Under the pieces are notes generated by a model. The model ran no database searches. It was not told where the DNA came from and saw only the letters and a program-made list of their open reading frames with translations. Positions 37,368-46,930 of a DNA stretch of 64,000 nucleotides are shown here, one piece after another. How positions within the stretch are numbered: the stretch's first letter is position 1; each line of letters begins with the position of its first letter. The stretch is from JAJPKK01 sp963844635 (lineage in GTDB: Bacteria; Pseudomonadota; Alphaproteobacteria; Rhizobiales; Xanthobacteraceae), in contig CAWJPD010000001.1 of the NCBI GenBank assembly GCA_963844635.1, positions 62,001-126,000 of the forward strand, given 5' to 3'. Made by a program: the position numbers and the translations under genes.

Positions 37368-37905
37368 TTTGCCGTCCACTTCGATTTTCGTCAGCTCGCG
37401 GGACGCGGACGAGATGGCGGTTGCGGATCATCGGTGCTGTCACATGCGAAGCATGCTTCCCGTTTGCCGCCGTTTTGGGACGCTCTGTGAAAACCGACGT
37501 GGCGGCCACCGTTTGCGTCGCCATGCAGCGAAGGCACAGGGCGCGCTCGGCGCCGATTTGCTCGAAGCCATCAAGCTGCCGATCGAGCGCTTGCGCATGG
37601 AAAGCGGCCATTACCGCGCCATGGTCCGCCGGCAGCAGGAAGCGCCGCCGGCACATATGAATGGGACCTCACCGTAAATTCCTGTCCGGCGAAGTCGCCC
37701 ATTTGCTTTGTTTCGGCCGGCGGCGGGGCGATTGGCCAGTGCGCAAACCGCCGGGCGGTGATCGATCTGGAGAGGGTCTGCGCAGGTTGAGCAAGGCCCG
37801 GATCGATAGGGCGCGTCGATCCGTTTGGACACAATGCCTTCACTCCGGGCCGGCAGGATCGAGGAGACCGAGGGCGATTTCGACCAAATCGAAGGTGCAA
37901 GCCCG
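37368..37905. other. no confident gene
   Basis: A plus-strand frame ending GADLLEAIKLPIERLRMESG and EAPPAHMNGTSP (stop about 37675) looks like the tail of an unknown gene but has no start or family. Nothing else is recognised up to the IS1182 border. Confidence 0.3.
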
Positions 37906-38035
37906 CTAGCAGCCTGTCGGACTTGAATCGATTTCTGCTGGATTGAGCGGTATTGCGGCGAGATCAGCGACGATCAGCGGATGCCTGCGGTGTCGTAAGT
38001 GCTCTGGCACGGGTTTCATAAGGCCTTCAGAGCGC

Positions 38036-39397
38036 TCAGGCGCGGCTGAGCGCGTGCATCCGTTTGATGTTCCAACTCATGGTGACGAGGCTCCATTCGC
38101 CAAGAACGCGGTCAATCCCGCGCAGCAGGAATTGGCGGAATCCCATCACCGATTTGATGATGCCGAATACCGGTTCCGGGGTTTGCTTGCGCACAGCATA
38201 GAGCTCTTTGCCTTGCGGTGTGCGCAGCCGCCAAGCTATGGCCTCGAGCGGAGTGGGATGTTCGGGCGCCGGTGGCGTGGCGGCAAATCGCTCCTGCCAG
38301 GAGGGATGATGTGGCTGCCGTCCGGTCGCAATCAACGGCGCGATGTTGGCCGCGGCACATGCCACAACATTCGCCTCGCTGAAATAGCCGTTGTCGGCCA
38401 GCAACGTGTCGGGTTGGCCGAGTTGTTCCGGTAAAGTGGCGAGCTTCTCCAGCATCGGCTCGATCTGCCGCTTGTCGTTGGGCGCCTGAACTACGTCAGC
38501 GGCAATCACCAGAAGGCTCCTGGCCGCCACCACCGCCTGCGCGTTGTAGCATTGCTCGAACCCGCCGCCCGCCACCGGCATGATCCGCGAATCCTCATCG
38601 GTCAGGTTGATCTGGTCCTTGGGCCGTGGCCCTTCGGCGGGAGGGCTCGGCTTGCGTCCGCCTTCTTTCTTGCCGGTCGCAGCCGCCTTCTCCTCCCGCG
38701 CCGTAAGTTTGGCGCGATGCTCAGCCAGCTCCTGCTCGAAGCGGTGCTTGGCCCTTGCTTCAAGTTTGGCGCGGGCCGCCGCAAGCTTCGTCAACCGTTC
38801 CTCGCGGCGCGCCAATTCCTCCGGGATCGACATGCCGTCAACCACGGCTTCGGCCTGGTCTGCAGCCTCCGCCCGCGCCAGCAGTTCGGCCACTTCCGCC
38901 TTCAATTGGGCCTCGATCCTGGTGGCATGCTCATAGGACAGCGCACTGTGCCGGCTGGCATTGGCGTGGATTTTCGTGCCGTCGAGAGCCACCGTGCCGA
39001 GCTTGAGCAGCCCTATCTCCTGCGCCAGTTCCAGCACCCGTACGAACAGCGCTTCAATCTCCTTGAGAAAGCGCCGCCGAAACGTCGCGATGGTGTCGTG
39101 ATCGGGATGATCGTTGGCAGCAATGAACCGGAATGCGACCGAATCGTAGGTCGCGCGCTCCAGCTTGCGGCTCGAAAACACTCCCGTCGCATAACCATAA
39201 ACCAAGAGGCCGAGCAGCAACGCCGGATGGTAGCCAGCCGAACCGGTGCCCCGATAGCTCTTCACCATGGCCGAAAGGTCCAAGTCATCGATCACCTCGA
39301 CGACAAACCGCGCCAGATGCCGTTCGGGAAGCCAGTCATCGACAGACGGCGGCAGCAGAAATCCCGTTGCCCGGTCAAATTCTCGGAAATGGCCCAT
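38036..39397 (-). CDS. IS1182-family transposase
   Basis: This is a 453-residue intact transposase. The N-terminal domain reads LPPSVDDWLPERHLARFVVE. The DDE core has TVALDGTKIHANASRHSALS, a charged coiled-coil insertion at about residues 190-250, TLLADNGYFSEANVVACAA and the C-terminal Glu in PEPVFGIIKSVMGFRQFLLR. It is open despite the IS5 inserted upstream. Confidence 0.94.
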   Translation of the reverse strand: MGHFREFDRATGFLLPPSVDDWLPERHLARFVVEVIDDLDLSAMVKSYRGTGSAGYHPALLLGLLVYGYATGVFSSRKLERATYDSVAFRFIAANDHPDHDTIATFRRRFLKEIEALFVRVLELAQEIGLLKLGTVALDGTKIHANASRHSALSYEHATRIEAQLKAEVAELLARAEAADQAEAVVDGMSIPEELARREERLTKLAAARAKLEARAKHRFEQELAEHRAKLTAREEKAAATGKKEGGRKPSPPAEGPRPKDQINLTDEDSRIMPVAGGGFEQCYNAQAVVAARSLLVIAADVVQAPNDKRQIEPMLEKLATLPEQLGQPDTLLADNGYFSEANVVACAAANIAPLIATGRQPHHPSWQERFAATPPAPEHPTPLEAIAWRLRTPQGKELYAVRKQTPEPVFGIIKSVMGFRQFLLRGIDRVLGEWSLVTMSWNIKRMHALSRA

Positions 39398-39461
39398 CCT
39401 TCGGCACTCCAGCGGCGAATCAATTGCGCCACAATACTTGGTGCCGGGTGTTGTATGCTAA

Positions 39462-40400
39462 GTGTCCGTTTTAAAACTTCTGGAGTCGATGGAATCATTT
39501 GTGATTTCAAAGGAGGCGGTCTGATTCGTGGGGGAGGACCGCCGATGTGGACGCAGAGGAACCGACCGAGATACAACCGCGATCATCTGAGATACCCGAG
39601 CGACCTCACGGACGAGGAGTGGATAGTTATTGCGCCGCTGATTCCGCCGCCGCGGCCCGGTGGTGGCAAGCGCCGCACCGACATGCGTGCGGTGGTCAAC
39701 GGCCTGATGTACATCCTGAGCACCGGCTGTCAGTGGCGTGCTCTTCCGAAGGATTTTCCGCCGCACAGCACGGTGTACAACTACTTCGTTTGGTGGCGAT
39801 GCGACCGCGTGCTCGATCGCATTCATCACGCGCTCTATGTCGAGTGTCGCGAACGGACGGAACGCGAAGCCAGTCCCACCGCCGCCATCATCGATAGCCA
39901 AAGCGTGAAAAGCGCCGAAAAAGGGGGGCGCGCATCGATCCGCACGGCTATGATGCGGGCAAGAAAATCAAGGGCAAGAAGCGTCATGTTCTGGTAGACA
40001 CGTTGGGTCTGCTGTTGCATGCCATCGTCCACGCCGCAGACCTGCAAGATCGCGATGGCGGCTTCCTGCTGCTCGCCACGCTGTTTGGCAAGTTTCCATT
40101 CCTTCAGAAGCTGTTCGCCGACAGCGCCTATCAAGGTCCGATTTTTGCCGACAGGCTCAACAAAATCCTGCCCTATCTTAAAACCGAGATTGTCAAACGA
40201 TCCGATCGCGCCAAAGGCTTCGTGCAACTCCCAAAGCGTTGGATCGTCGAACGCACGATCGCGTGGCTCAATCGCTGCCGTCGCCTTGCCAAGGACTGGG
40301 AGAATCGCAACGACAGCGGCCTCGCCTTCTTGAAACTCGCCTCCATCCGCCTCATGCTGCGAAAGCTCTGCAATCCTTGATCAAGTTTTAAGGCAGACTC
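39462..40400 (+). mobile_element. IS5-family element, copy 2 (complete)
   Basis: The inverted ends are GTGTCCGTTTTAAAACTT and, from the right, GAGTCTGCCTTAAAACTT. TAA flanks both sides (39459-39461 and 40401-40403). It is related to but clearly diverged from copy 1. It lies inside the IS1182. Confidence 0.87.
39545..40380 (+). CDS. IS5-family transposase, two frames joined by -1 frameshift
   Basis: The first frame (39545-39997) has LRYPSDLTDEEWIVIAPLIP and IIDSQSVKSAEKGG. The second frame, from about 39925 to 40380, continues IDPHGYDAGKKIKGKKRHVL, LFADSAYQGP and RWIVERTIAWLNRCRRLAKD. The frame switch lies at an A5G6 run (39918-39928), equivalent to copy 1. One of the usual DG residues is changed to DS near the second catalytic Asp. 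Confidence 0.87.
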
Positions 40401-40545
40401 TAAGTCCGACAGGCTGCTAGCCGCAGGGATTGCGCGTAATCTGCTCGCGCGATAACTTAGGCTAAGGTGTCTAAAAATCACTCGCCAAGGCCGGTGCTAC
40501 CGGCCTGCTTTCGTTTGCGCTCCGGCGCAGTCGACGAGCGTGGAT

Positions 40546-40791
40546 TCAGTACCGACGGCAGTGCGCGCCTGGATAAGGCTGGTACCAGCCTGCTCCGCAA
40601 CCCGGACGGCAAGTACCATATCCGCTTCGATGCCATCCGCGCCCACAATTGTCCAATACAGGGACGACCTTTGCGTTCCACTGCCCTAACTGGGCAATGG
40701 CGGAGCCGACCACTGGCACCGCCGAAGCTGCTGAAGCTCCGACCAACCCGAAGCCGGCCACAGCAAGCATCGCGATAGCAAACTTGCGCAT
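40546..40791 (-). CDS. GCG/CRPN-type small secreted protein
   Basis: An 81-residue protein starts at ATG 40791 with a signal peptide (FAIAMLAVAGFGLVGASAAS). The mature part is rich in Gly, Cys, Tyr and Arg: NCGRGWHRSGYGTCRPGCG and a short C-terminal tail. This matches the GCG_CRPN family that is abundant in Bradyrhizobium. An ERE-type purine run (GGGAGGAAAAC) lies before the start. The role is unknown, probably in the envelope. Confidence 0.75.
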   Translation of the reverse strand: MRKFAIAMLAVAGFGLVGASAASAVPVVGSAIAQLGQWNAKVVPVLDNCGRGWHRSGYGTCRPGCGAGWYQPYPGAHCRRY

Positions 40792-41011
40792 GTTTTCCTC
40801 CCGTTCGAGTTTGAAGTCTACCAAGTGTCCAGCAGATGGGAGGGCTTGACCATCAAAGCCCGTCATCTGCCAGGCGCAATTATCCGCGACTTGCAGGCGA
40901 CGGGCAAGGAAGGACGCCCGAGCCTGAGAAGCACCCTCGCACGCGATCGGCGGATTTCAAGCCGCTCGGAGTGACGACTGCGCAACGAATACTGAGCACT
41001 CCAAGGTAGCG

Positions 41012-41044
41012 GTTCAATTCGTTCACGGAGAACGGAGCGGAACG
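41012..41044 (-). repeat. 33-bp dispersed repeat, copy B
   Basis: This is the inverted counterpart of 29901-29934 with one mismatch. The stretch 40792-41130 otherwise shows no firm gene. Confidence 0.6.
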
Positions 41045-41130
41045 AAGCCGCACGGGACCCTGATCTGTTCCGGGATGATATGGGGACGGGGCTGTACCAA
41101 AGCCAACGCGCGCCTCTTTCTACGGGGGCA

Positions 41131-41319
41131 CTAATAAGTTCTCCCCATTTGGCGTTCACCGGCGAACCCCCGCTCTTTGTCGATACGCTGCAGCAATGTG
41201 CTGGATTGCGACTGGTCTTTACGATTGACCCGGGTTTGCGCGCCCGACGGGGTGACCGTTGCCGAAATCGCGAGTAGGGCAAGAAGGACAACAGCGGATG
41301 TTTTGATCTGCGAGGACAT
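41131..41319 (-). CDS. small secreted protein of unknown function
   Basis: The ATG at 41319 follows an excellent ribosome site (AAAGGAG). The 62-residue product has a signal peptide (SAVVLLALLAISATVTPSGA) and a short charged mature part ending in QMGRTY. No family is recognised. The 3' half may be truncated. Confidence 0.55.
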   Translation of the reverse strand: MSSQIKTSAVVLLALLAISATVTPSGAQTRVNRKDQSQSSTLLQRIDKERGFAGERQMGRTY

Positions 41320-41503
41320 GGTCGTTGCTCCTTTTGAAACTGGTGTCGGCTATTCGACTGTCGCAATCAAACGCCGACCTCCCTCTCTACACGTACGAAC
41401 AAGCCATCAAGGAAACCCGCCGCTGGGCCAACGTGCTCTGAAGGTGAGTTGAGCTGTTCTGCTTCGACCGGCGATGACACACCCGGTGAATTGGTGATCA
41501 GTC

Positions 41504-43190
41504 TCAAGTGCGATCGAGGATGGTTCTGATTTTGGCCGCGAGATCATTCGTAGAATAGGGTTTGCCGAGAAAATCGACACCTGGATCAAGTCGCCCGTGA
41601 TGCACAATGGCGTTTCGCGCATAACCGGTAGTGAACAGCACTTTCAGTCCCGGTTTCCGGGAGACCGCCTCCTGCGCCAGCGCGCGGCCATTCATTCCAC
41701 CTGGAATGACAATATCTGTGAACAGTAGATCGATGTGGAATTTCTGATCCAGGATTTCCAGCGCGACAGCGGCGTTTCCGGCTTGCAATACGCGATAACC
41801 CAGCTCCTCCAGCATTTCAACCGTGTAGGCGCGAAGCGCCTCGTTGTCTTCGACGACAAGGATCGCTTCTGCACCCGCGGAGGGTAAGCTCACTCGTGTG
41901 CTTTCACCTGCATGCGGCTCCCCCACGCGTCCGGTAAAGCGCGGCAAGTAGATTTTTATCGTGGTGCCCTCGCCAGGCTCGCTGTAGATTTTCACGTTCC
42001 CCAACGACTGTCTCACGAATCCGTAGACTTGGCTCAATCCGAGGCCGGTGCCTTTGCCGACCTCCTTGGTGGTGAAGAAAGGTTCAAACGCCCGCTCGAC
42101 TGCTTTTGCGTCCATGCCGCTACCGTTGTCGCCAACGGCGATCATCACATATTGCCCGGGAGACACCGGCTCAGGAAGCGTCGACACATAGGCGTCGTCG
42201 AGATAGCAATTGGCCGTTTCGATTGTTACCTTACCGCTGTTTTCGACGGCATCACGGGCGTTCAGCACGAGATTTAGAAGGGAATTTTCCAACTCGTTCA
42301 CGTCTGCAAACGTGGGCCACAGCCCAGCGGCCAGAACCGTCTCAAGCTCAACCGCCGCTCCCAAGGTCTGTTGCAGAAACTCCGCCATTCCGGCGAGCAA
42401 TTTGTTGACATCGATTGGCTTGGGATCGAGCGGCTGCTGGCGTGAAAATGCGAGCAGCCGCTGGGTTAGCGATATCGCCCGCCGAGTTCCTTGCATCGCC
42501 ATGTCGCGGGCTGGTGTAATGCGGGCGACCGCGGCAGGAGGACCCATCGTCTGGACTTGGCGGCCGATCGTCTCCAAGCCGCCGAGGATGACGGTGAGCA
42601 GATTATTGAAGTCATGAGCGATACCACCGGTGAGCTGACCGACGATTTCCATCTTCTGCGTGTGCCGCAGCATTGCTTCGGCCTTAAGGCGCGCTTCGTG
42701 TTCGGCCTGCAGCTGCCGGGTACGCTCCTTGACGCTCTCTTCCAGGGTTTCGGTAAAGGCGCGCATTTGCACCAGGGCGCGCTTTCGTTCAGTCGCATCG
42801 GCGTGAACGCCCACGACCCGGACGGGGTTGCCGGTACCATCGTAGATGGCGAGATGACGTGCTTCCATCCAGCGCAGCTCGTTCCGGGGCTGCTGGCAAA
42901 AACGGAATTCCATCCGGTACTCGCGTACGCGGTTGCTGAAGGCCTGATCCATTTCGTTGCGAACGCGAATAATATCTTCAGAAAAAAGGCAGGCTAACCA
43001 GCTCTCAAGACTGCCTTCGAATTCGGTTAGTCCGTACAATTGCATCAGCTTCGTGGAGAGGCGAATCAGACCGGTTTGCACCTGCCATTCGAAAAGTCCG
43101 AGCTGGCCCGCCTCTTGAGCGAGATCAAGAACCTCCGCACTGTCAGGAATCAGCGCCGCCGCTTGCAGGCGAGTCTACATCGAACGACAT
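41504..43190 (-). pseudogene. hybrid sensor histidine kinase (PAS-HisKA-HATPase-REC), 5' frameshift
   Basis: From 43081 one frame encodes a PAS/PAC domain (RWMEARHLAIYDGTGNPVRV, VGVHADATERKRAL), a HisKA box with the phospho-His (TGGIAHDFNNLLTVILGG), ATPase boxes (LNLVLNARDAV, VGDNGSGMD, GKGTGLGLSQVYGF) and a receiver domain with phospho-acceptor Asp in DLLFTDIVIPGGM and Lys in FLGKPYS. The PAS fold clearly begins earlier in the same frame (DLAQEAGQLGLFEWQVQTG), but only CTG codons occur there after a stop. An ATG at 43190 (MSFDVDSPASGG) lies in another frame. A single-base shift near 43150 is likely. The GTG at 43081 would give a shortened sensor. Confidence 0.78.
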
Positions 43191-43212
43191 TGCCCTGCCT
43201 ACATCGCAGACC

Positions 43213-44264
43213 TCAATCTCCGAGCAAGCGTTTCGCTATACTCAAGGCCTGCATTTTATCGAATGCCACCCTGCGGGACAGATGATTAAAGCCGCAAGAA
43301 CTGGTGAGAATAGCTTGTTCGGGCACAAGCCATTTATGGGCGAGGACGCGCGCAGCGATCGTCTCGGGGGTTTCCACTTTGGGGTCTTGAACATCCACAG
43401 CACCTATTCCGAGCTGTTGGTTGCGGAGATGACCTTGAAAGTGGTGCCCATGTCATGCTCGATCAGAAAAGACGAGCACTCAACATCGCACACGATATCA
43501 GCCTTGTACCGCCCTACATCGAAATATCGGTGGCCAATTTGTCCGTCATATTCTTTGCCGACCGCATAATTGCCCTGGCAGTAGTGCAACGAGATATGAA
43601 CGTCGTTCGGAATGCCTTCGATAGCCATGTTGATCGCTTCGACTGCCGCTCGCGCCTGAGCATCGCTTGCCATCGTCAGAATGGTCTCGTCGAGTTGAAT
43701 GTTGCGGCAGCCGACGTCAATCAACATTCGAAAATTGCGGTGCAATAGCTTGGCAACGTCCTGCATCATTCTTGAGAGATCATCGTAGTATTCGTCGTAA
43801 GCGACTGCGCATAGAAAATGTGGACCCGTCATCGTAATTTTGACCGGCCGCTTCGTTAAAGCCGAGACGGCTTTGAACTCATCTACCAGCCCCAGGTCGG
43901 TGTTGTCCGAGATGTGACCGGTGCAAGTGACGGCGGGATGAAACACGTCCGGGTCCTTCGGCGTGATTGGCTTTGCTCGCGTCGGACCGGTGAAAGCGGG
44001 GATCTTTTGCCAAAAATAATTAAGCATCGCATTTGGTGGAGAGTGCCGGTTGTGGGTCCGGCGATGCATTTCGCCACCCGTGATCACATCAATCCCGGCG
44101 AGTTCCTGGTCAAGGATCGCGGCCTGTGTGCAGCGATATTGGGCGTCAGTAAGCGTGCCCATCGCGAGCTGGCCGACGGCGAGAAGCCTGTCCAGTGCCT
44201 CGTACCAGTCCGGGACGCTATATGCGCCCACTACTGTTGTGGTGTAGCGGTCGTAATGGGACAC
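43213..44264 (-). pseudogene. MetE C-terminal-domain-like protein, one-base frameshift
   Basis: From ATG 44264 the frame encodes a UROD/MetE-like barrel: TTTVVGAYSVPDWYEALDRL, AGIDVITGGEMHRRTHNRHS, VGCRNIQLDETILTM and HISLHYCQGNY. It stops near 43405. One frame over, QLGIGAVDVQDPKVETPETI and ILTSSCGFNHLSRRVAFDKM complete the domain, with the second zinc-ligand cysteine, and end at 43213. Cobalamin-independent methionine synthase-like proteins of this size act in methyl transfer in soil bacteria; the true substrate is not known. It precedes the sensor kinase by 22 bases on the same strand. Confidence 0.8.
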
Positions 44265-44643
44265 TGCTTAGCCGCTCTCCCCAAGGCAGAACGTAACGCT
44301 GAGATCGCATCAAAGTTCCCCCGATCCGATCTCGGTTCGCCTGCGACAGATTGCTGTGGATGGAGGGGGATGGTAGGCTGACGGTCTTCACGCGCCATGG
44401 CAGCAGTCGTGGTGCGTCGAAGGGGCCGGTCGCGCTTCGGGTTTCCGCCGAGCGTTACTCGAAGTCTGTCGCCGCTGAAATTTCCTGCGGCATCGGCGCA
44501 GCGGACGCTCTCCAGTTCGCTCGGCCAAAGGTGCGGCTGAGGCGACCGCTTTCGTCAAGCTGCCCGCGCCAGGCAAGGACCTCCACGACGGCGAATTCGC
44601 GCCCGCCGCAAGGTTGCACTCGGAAATGTGCGCCGGCATACGG
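44265..44643. other. no supported gene
   Basis: Open frames lack recognisable families. The promoter of the MetE-like gene should be at its left edge. Confidence 0.35.
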
Positions 44644-45257
44644 TCAGTACGCATCGGCGAGCATGATGGTGAGGACGCGCCTCGCCGGTCGTCGGATGCT
44701 GCCAGGTGCGACCGGCGAGGGCCGTGATCGCGGCCTTCAGCTCACCCTCGGCAGGTGGCGCCGCCAGCAGCTGGCCGATGACGGAGAAGCGGCAGACACT
44801 GGTGATCAATCGGCGGCATGAACGTGGCGCGCGCAATCTGCCAGAACGGTGTTGCCGGAAATCGGTCGCGCCACCACGCCCGCCAGCGCTCGACGGTGCT
44901 GCGGTCAACGCCGACCGCTCGCGAGAAGCCTTCGATCCGCGATGTCGTCAGGCCGTGCCGCAGGGTCGCGACCAGCATCACGATAGCGGCGAGATAAAGC
45001 TTGCGGCCGAGGAAGCGCAGCGACGGCGGTGTCGACCGCGACCGGCAACCATCGACCGCACAACAGAAGCTGAGGCGTCGGTCATGCTCGGGCCCGAGCC
45101 GGCAAAGCCGCCCTCGCGGCTTGCGCAGATAGGAGGCCGAATGCAGCGCGCCGCCGCAAAGCGGACATCGCTTCTCGCGCGTCGCCTCGGCAAGATCGGC
45201 ATCGCAGGCGAGCAACAGATGATGGAAGGTAGCGTCGGCCAACAGGTCTCGATACAA
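44644..45257 (-). pseudogene. zinc-ribbon/HTH transposase-like protein, frameshifted
   Basis: The minus strand reads HPLYRDLLADATFHHLLLAC, KRCPLCGGALHSASYLRKPR, a second cysteine pair in FCCAVDGCRSRSTPPSLRFL, and a helix-turn-helix region TSRIEGFSRAVGVDRSTVER. The frame breaks near 44790-44700, and a tail LTIMLADAY ends at 44644-44646. Similar proteins recur in rhizobial IS-rich islands; the role is unknown. The start is unclear (TTG 45257 is a candidate). Confidence 0.5.
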
Positions 45258-45295
45258 CGGATGCCTCCTCCCCTGCCTTGACGACGCCGACCACC

Positions 45296-45496
45296 ATGGC
45301 CAAGCCCGCCCCAAAGCCCGGGCGCAATGATCCCTGCCACCGCGGCAGCGGCAACAAGTACAAGAATTGCTGTCTCGCCAAGGATGAGGCGGCCGTGCGC
45401 GACAGGCTTGTCAAAGCCCAGGGGCAGCACGACAAGCCGCGCCAAGCTGTCGAGGGTGTGGCGGATCGAGTTGAGGCCCCGACAGCGCGACGTTGA
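45296..45496 (+). CDS. SEC-C motif small protein
   Basis: A protein of about 66 residues with the SEC-C zinc motif KPGRNDPCHRGSGNKYKNCC near its start. One family cysteine is replaced by His/Arg spacing (PCHRG for PCPCG). It is divergent from the zinc-ribbon gene and overlaps the tail of a minus-strand pseudogene, so its C-terminal part may be composite. ATG 45296 or TTG 45278 may be the start. Confidence 0.5.
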   Translation: MAKPAPKPGRNDPCHRGSGNKYKNCCLAKDEAAVRDRLVKAQGQHDKPRQAVEGVADRVEAPTARR

Positions 45497-45793
45497 AAGC
45501 CCTCCAGACGGGCTTGCGCGATGATTTCATCGATGTGGCTCGTCAGCTCGAAATAGGAGGCGCCGAGGGTCTCTTTTGACGGCAGAAGAGCGGCAGTCGC
45601 ACTGCCGCGGGCTGCGGTCTTCATGATGCTGTTTGAGGAACCGAGGCGGAGGCAATTGGTGCGATGGCGGTGCAGGCTCGACGGGGCCAACTCGTAGTCG
45701 CGCGCGACCTGGGCCGCCGGCTTTCCCCGCCGCCAATCGGCGATCGATCTCGGGGCGCTTCAGATGCTGGCATGTTTTGCATGATCTGCTCAT
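45415..45793 (-). pseudogene. DNA-binding-type small phage/island protein, several frameshifts
   Basis: From ATG 45793: MSRSCKTCQHLKRPEIDRRL. Then, one frame over, AAQVARDYELAPSSLHRHRT (a helix-turn-helix), LLPSKETLGASYFELTSHID and EIIAQARLEGF, and finally in a third frame LNSIRHTLDSLARL. At least three single-base shifts are needed to rebuild it, so it is clearly decayed. Similar zinc/HTH proteins of about 130 residues occur in prophages and islands of Bradyrhizobium. Confidence 0.55.
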
Positions 45794-45921
45794 GCCGGCA
45801 GTAGAGCACCCGTCCCGGGAAATGTTCAGAACCCGAAGCGAGGAGGGTAGGATTTTAGGCTTGACTCTTGTTCTCTTTTTGTTCACGTATGACTTAGGCA
45901 TCCGGTATTGGAGGCCAACCC

Positions 45922-46147
45922 GTGGTCTACTACGTCGCGTTGCCGTTCGTCCGCGTCGAGGAAGGCCTCGCGCCGGGCACCGTCGAGTGCCCACACTCAG
46001 CTGCTGCTATTCGCCGAGCAGAAGCGCTCGCCGCGAGAGAGGGGAATGCTGGAGCTGTGGCCTTCTCGCGCGAGGGCTCTCGCGAGCTTGGCGAGTTACG
46101 ACGCGGTGTTTGGCGACGTTCCCGATGATTTTCGTTTTCCTGCCTAA
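45922..46147 (+). pseudogene. small conserved hypothetical, one-base insertion
   Basis: MVYYVALPFVRVEEGLAPGT, AAAIRRAEALAAREGNAGAV and AFSREGSRELGE run in one frame. Near 46093 an extra T shifts it, and YDAVFGDVPDDFRFPA completes the usual ending in another frame. About 74 residues in all. This family is common in rhizobia and has no known function. Confidence 0.6.
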
Positions 46148-46158
46148 AGGGGGTTTCG

Positions 46159-46377
46159 ATGCGGAAGGTTGAAATAGTTGAGGATCCGTCTGCGCAGCGG
46201 AACTGGATCGCAGTCGAAGTAAAATCGGGAGAGCGGATGCTTCGGCTGCACGATCGCGGCTTGCTGGAGCGGGTCTGTAAAGCTTCGAATGGAAAGTCGT
46301 CCAAAGGAGCTCCCAGCGCGCTCGCGCCGATGGGTGAGCGCCATCGCCGTTGTGCCCGACCACTATGTGTCCCTTGA
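46159..46377 (+). CDS. hypothetical protein
   Basis: The frame MRKVEIVEDPSAQRNWIAVE continues KSGERMLRLHDRGLLERVCK and then becomes low in character. No family is recognised. It follows the previous small gene closely and a GGGGG-type purine run, so the first 45 residues may be real. Confidence 0.3.
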   Translation: MRKVEIVEDPSAQRNWIAVEVKSGERMLRLHDRGLLERVCKASNGKSSKGAPSALAPMGERHRRCARPLCVP

Positions 46378-46389
46378 ACTTGGCATGAT

Positions 46390-46600
46390 GTGCACCGACT
46401 CGTCGATTTCCCGTACGTGGTGGTGCGGCTGCGTTGCGAGATATGCAAACGGGCTGGCGCATACCGGCTCGCCCGGCTCGCGGTGAAGTTCGGATCGGAA
46501 ATTCTCCTTGACGATTTGCTCGTGCGGCTCTCGGCTGACGGCCCGTGGCGCGATGAGCCGCGCGGCGGCCTCTCATTTCCGCCACGAGAGGTCGAACGTC
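46390..46600 (+). pseudogene. small zinc-ribbon hypothetical, 3' end degraded
   Basis: The frame reads VVVRLRCEICKRAGAYRLAR, LAVKFGSEILLDDLLVRL and GPWRDEPRGG, a CxxC-containing small protein family seen in Bradyrhizobium. The expected C-terminal part is not recognisable after about 46570. The function is unknown. Confidence 0.4.
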
Positions 46601-46679
46601 GGCAAAGCCTCAAAGAGGCGGTATCCTTCGCATCTTCAGGCGGCAAACCTATGCTACTCGACCGTGGAAAAAGGAGGCA

Positions 46680-46930
46680 TCACATAAGACCCGCGCCGTG
46701 GTCGCGCAGGACCGCCGGCTCTGGGTGCGCTTGCGCGAAAAGGGCGGCAAGCGCCGTGAAATGCCGTGCCACCATATCTCGAAACTTACCTGCACGCCTA
46801 CATCGAGGGCACCGGCCTCGCCGCAGCCCCCAAGGGTCCGCTGTTGCGCACGATCTGCTGGATGACCGACCTGCTCACGCGAACCACCTGCCTATCCAAC
46901 GCCTATCTGATGATCGGCCGCCTCGATCCG
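46680..46930 (+). pseudogene. tyrosine recombinase (phage-type integrase) fragment
   Basis: One frame reads RRLWVRLREKGGKRREMPCH, and after a one-base shift near 46770 the next frame reads LETYLHAYIEGTGLAAAPKG, PLLRT and NAYLMIGR. This is the middle of a site-specific tyrosine recombinase. Neither the N-terminal nor the catalytic Tyr region is present. It is an integration relic. Confidence 0.6.

Larger units (their letters stand above)
37910..40416 (-). mobile_element. IS1182-family element, carrying IS5 copy 2 near its right end
   Basis: The inverted ends CAGCCTGTCGGACTT are seen at 37910 and inward from 40416. CTAG flanks both sides (37906-37909 and 40417-40420). The transposase is on the minus strand. 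IS5 copy 2 (39462-40400) is inserted about 16 bases inside the right end, separating the transposase promoter side from its terminus. Confidence 0.88.

Noticed and set aside
37282..37677. Plus-strand ORF after the ISAzo13 fragment
   Set aside because: The first part spans a terminator and has no coding character. Only the last 45 codons look protein-like, and without a start.
38552..39997. Plus-strand open frame of 481 codons across IS1182 and IS5
   Set aside because: Its first part is antisense to the IS1182 transposase, and only the last part (from ATG 39545) is the real IS5 first frame.
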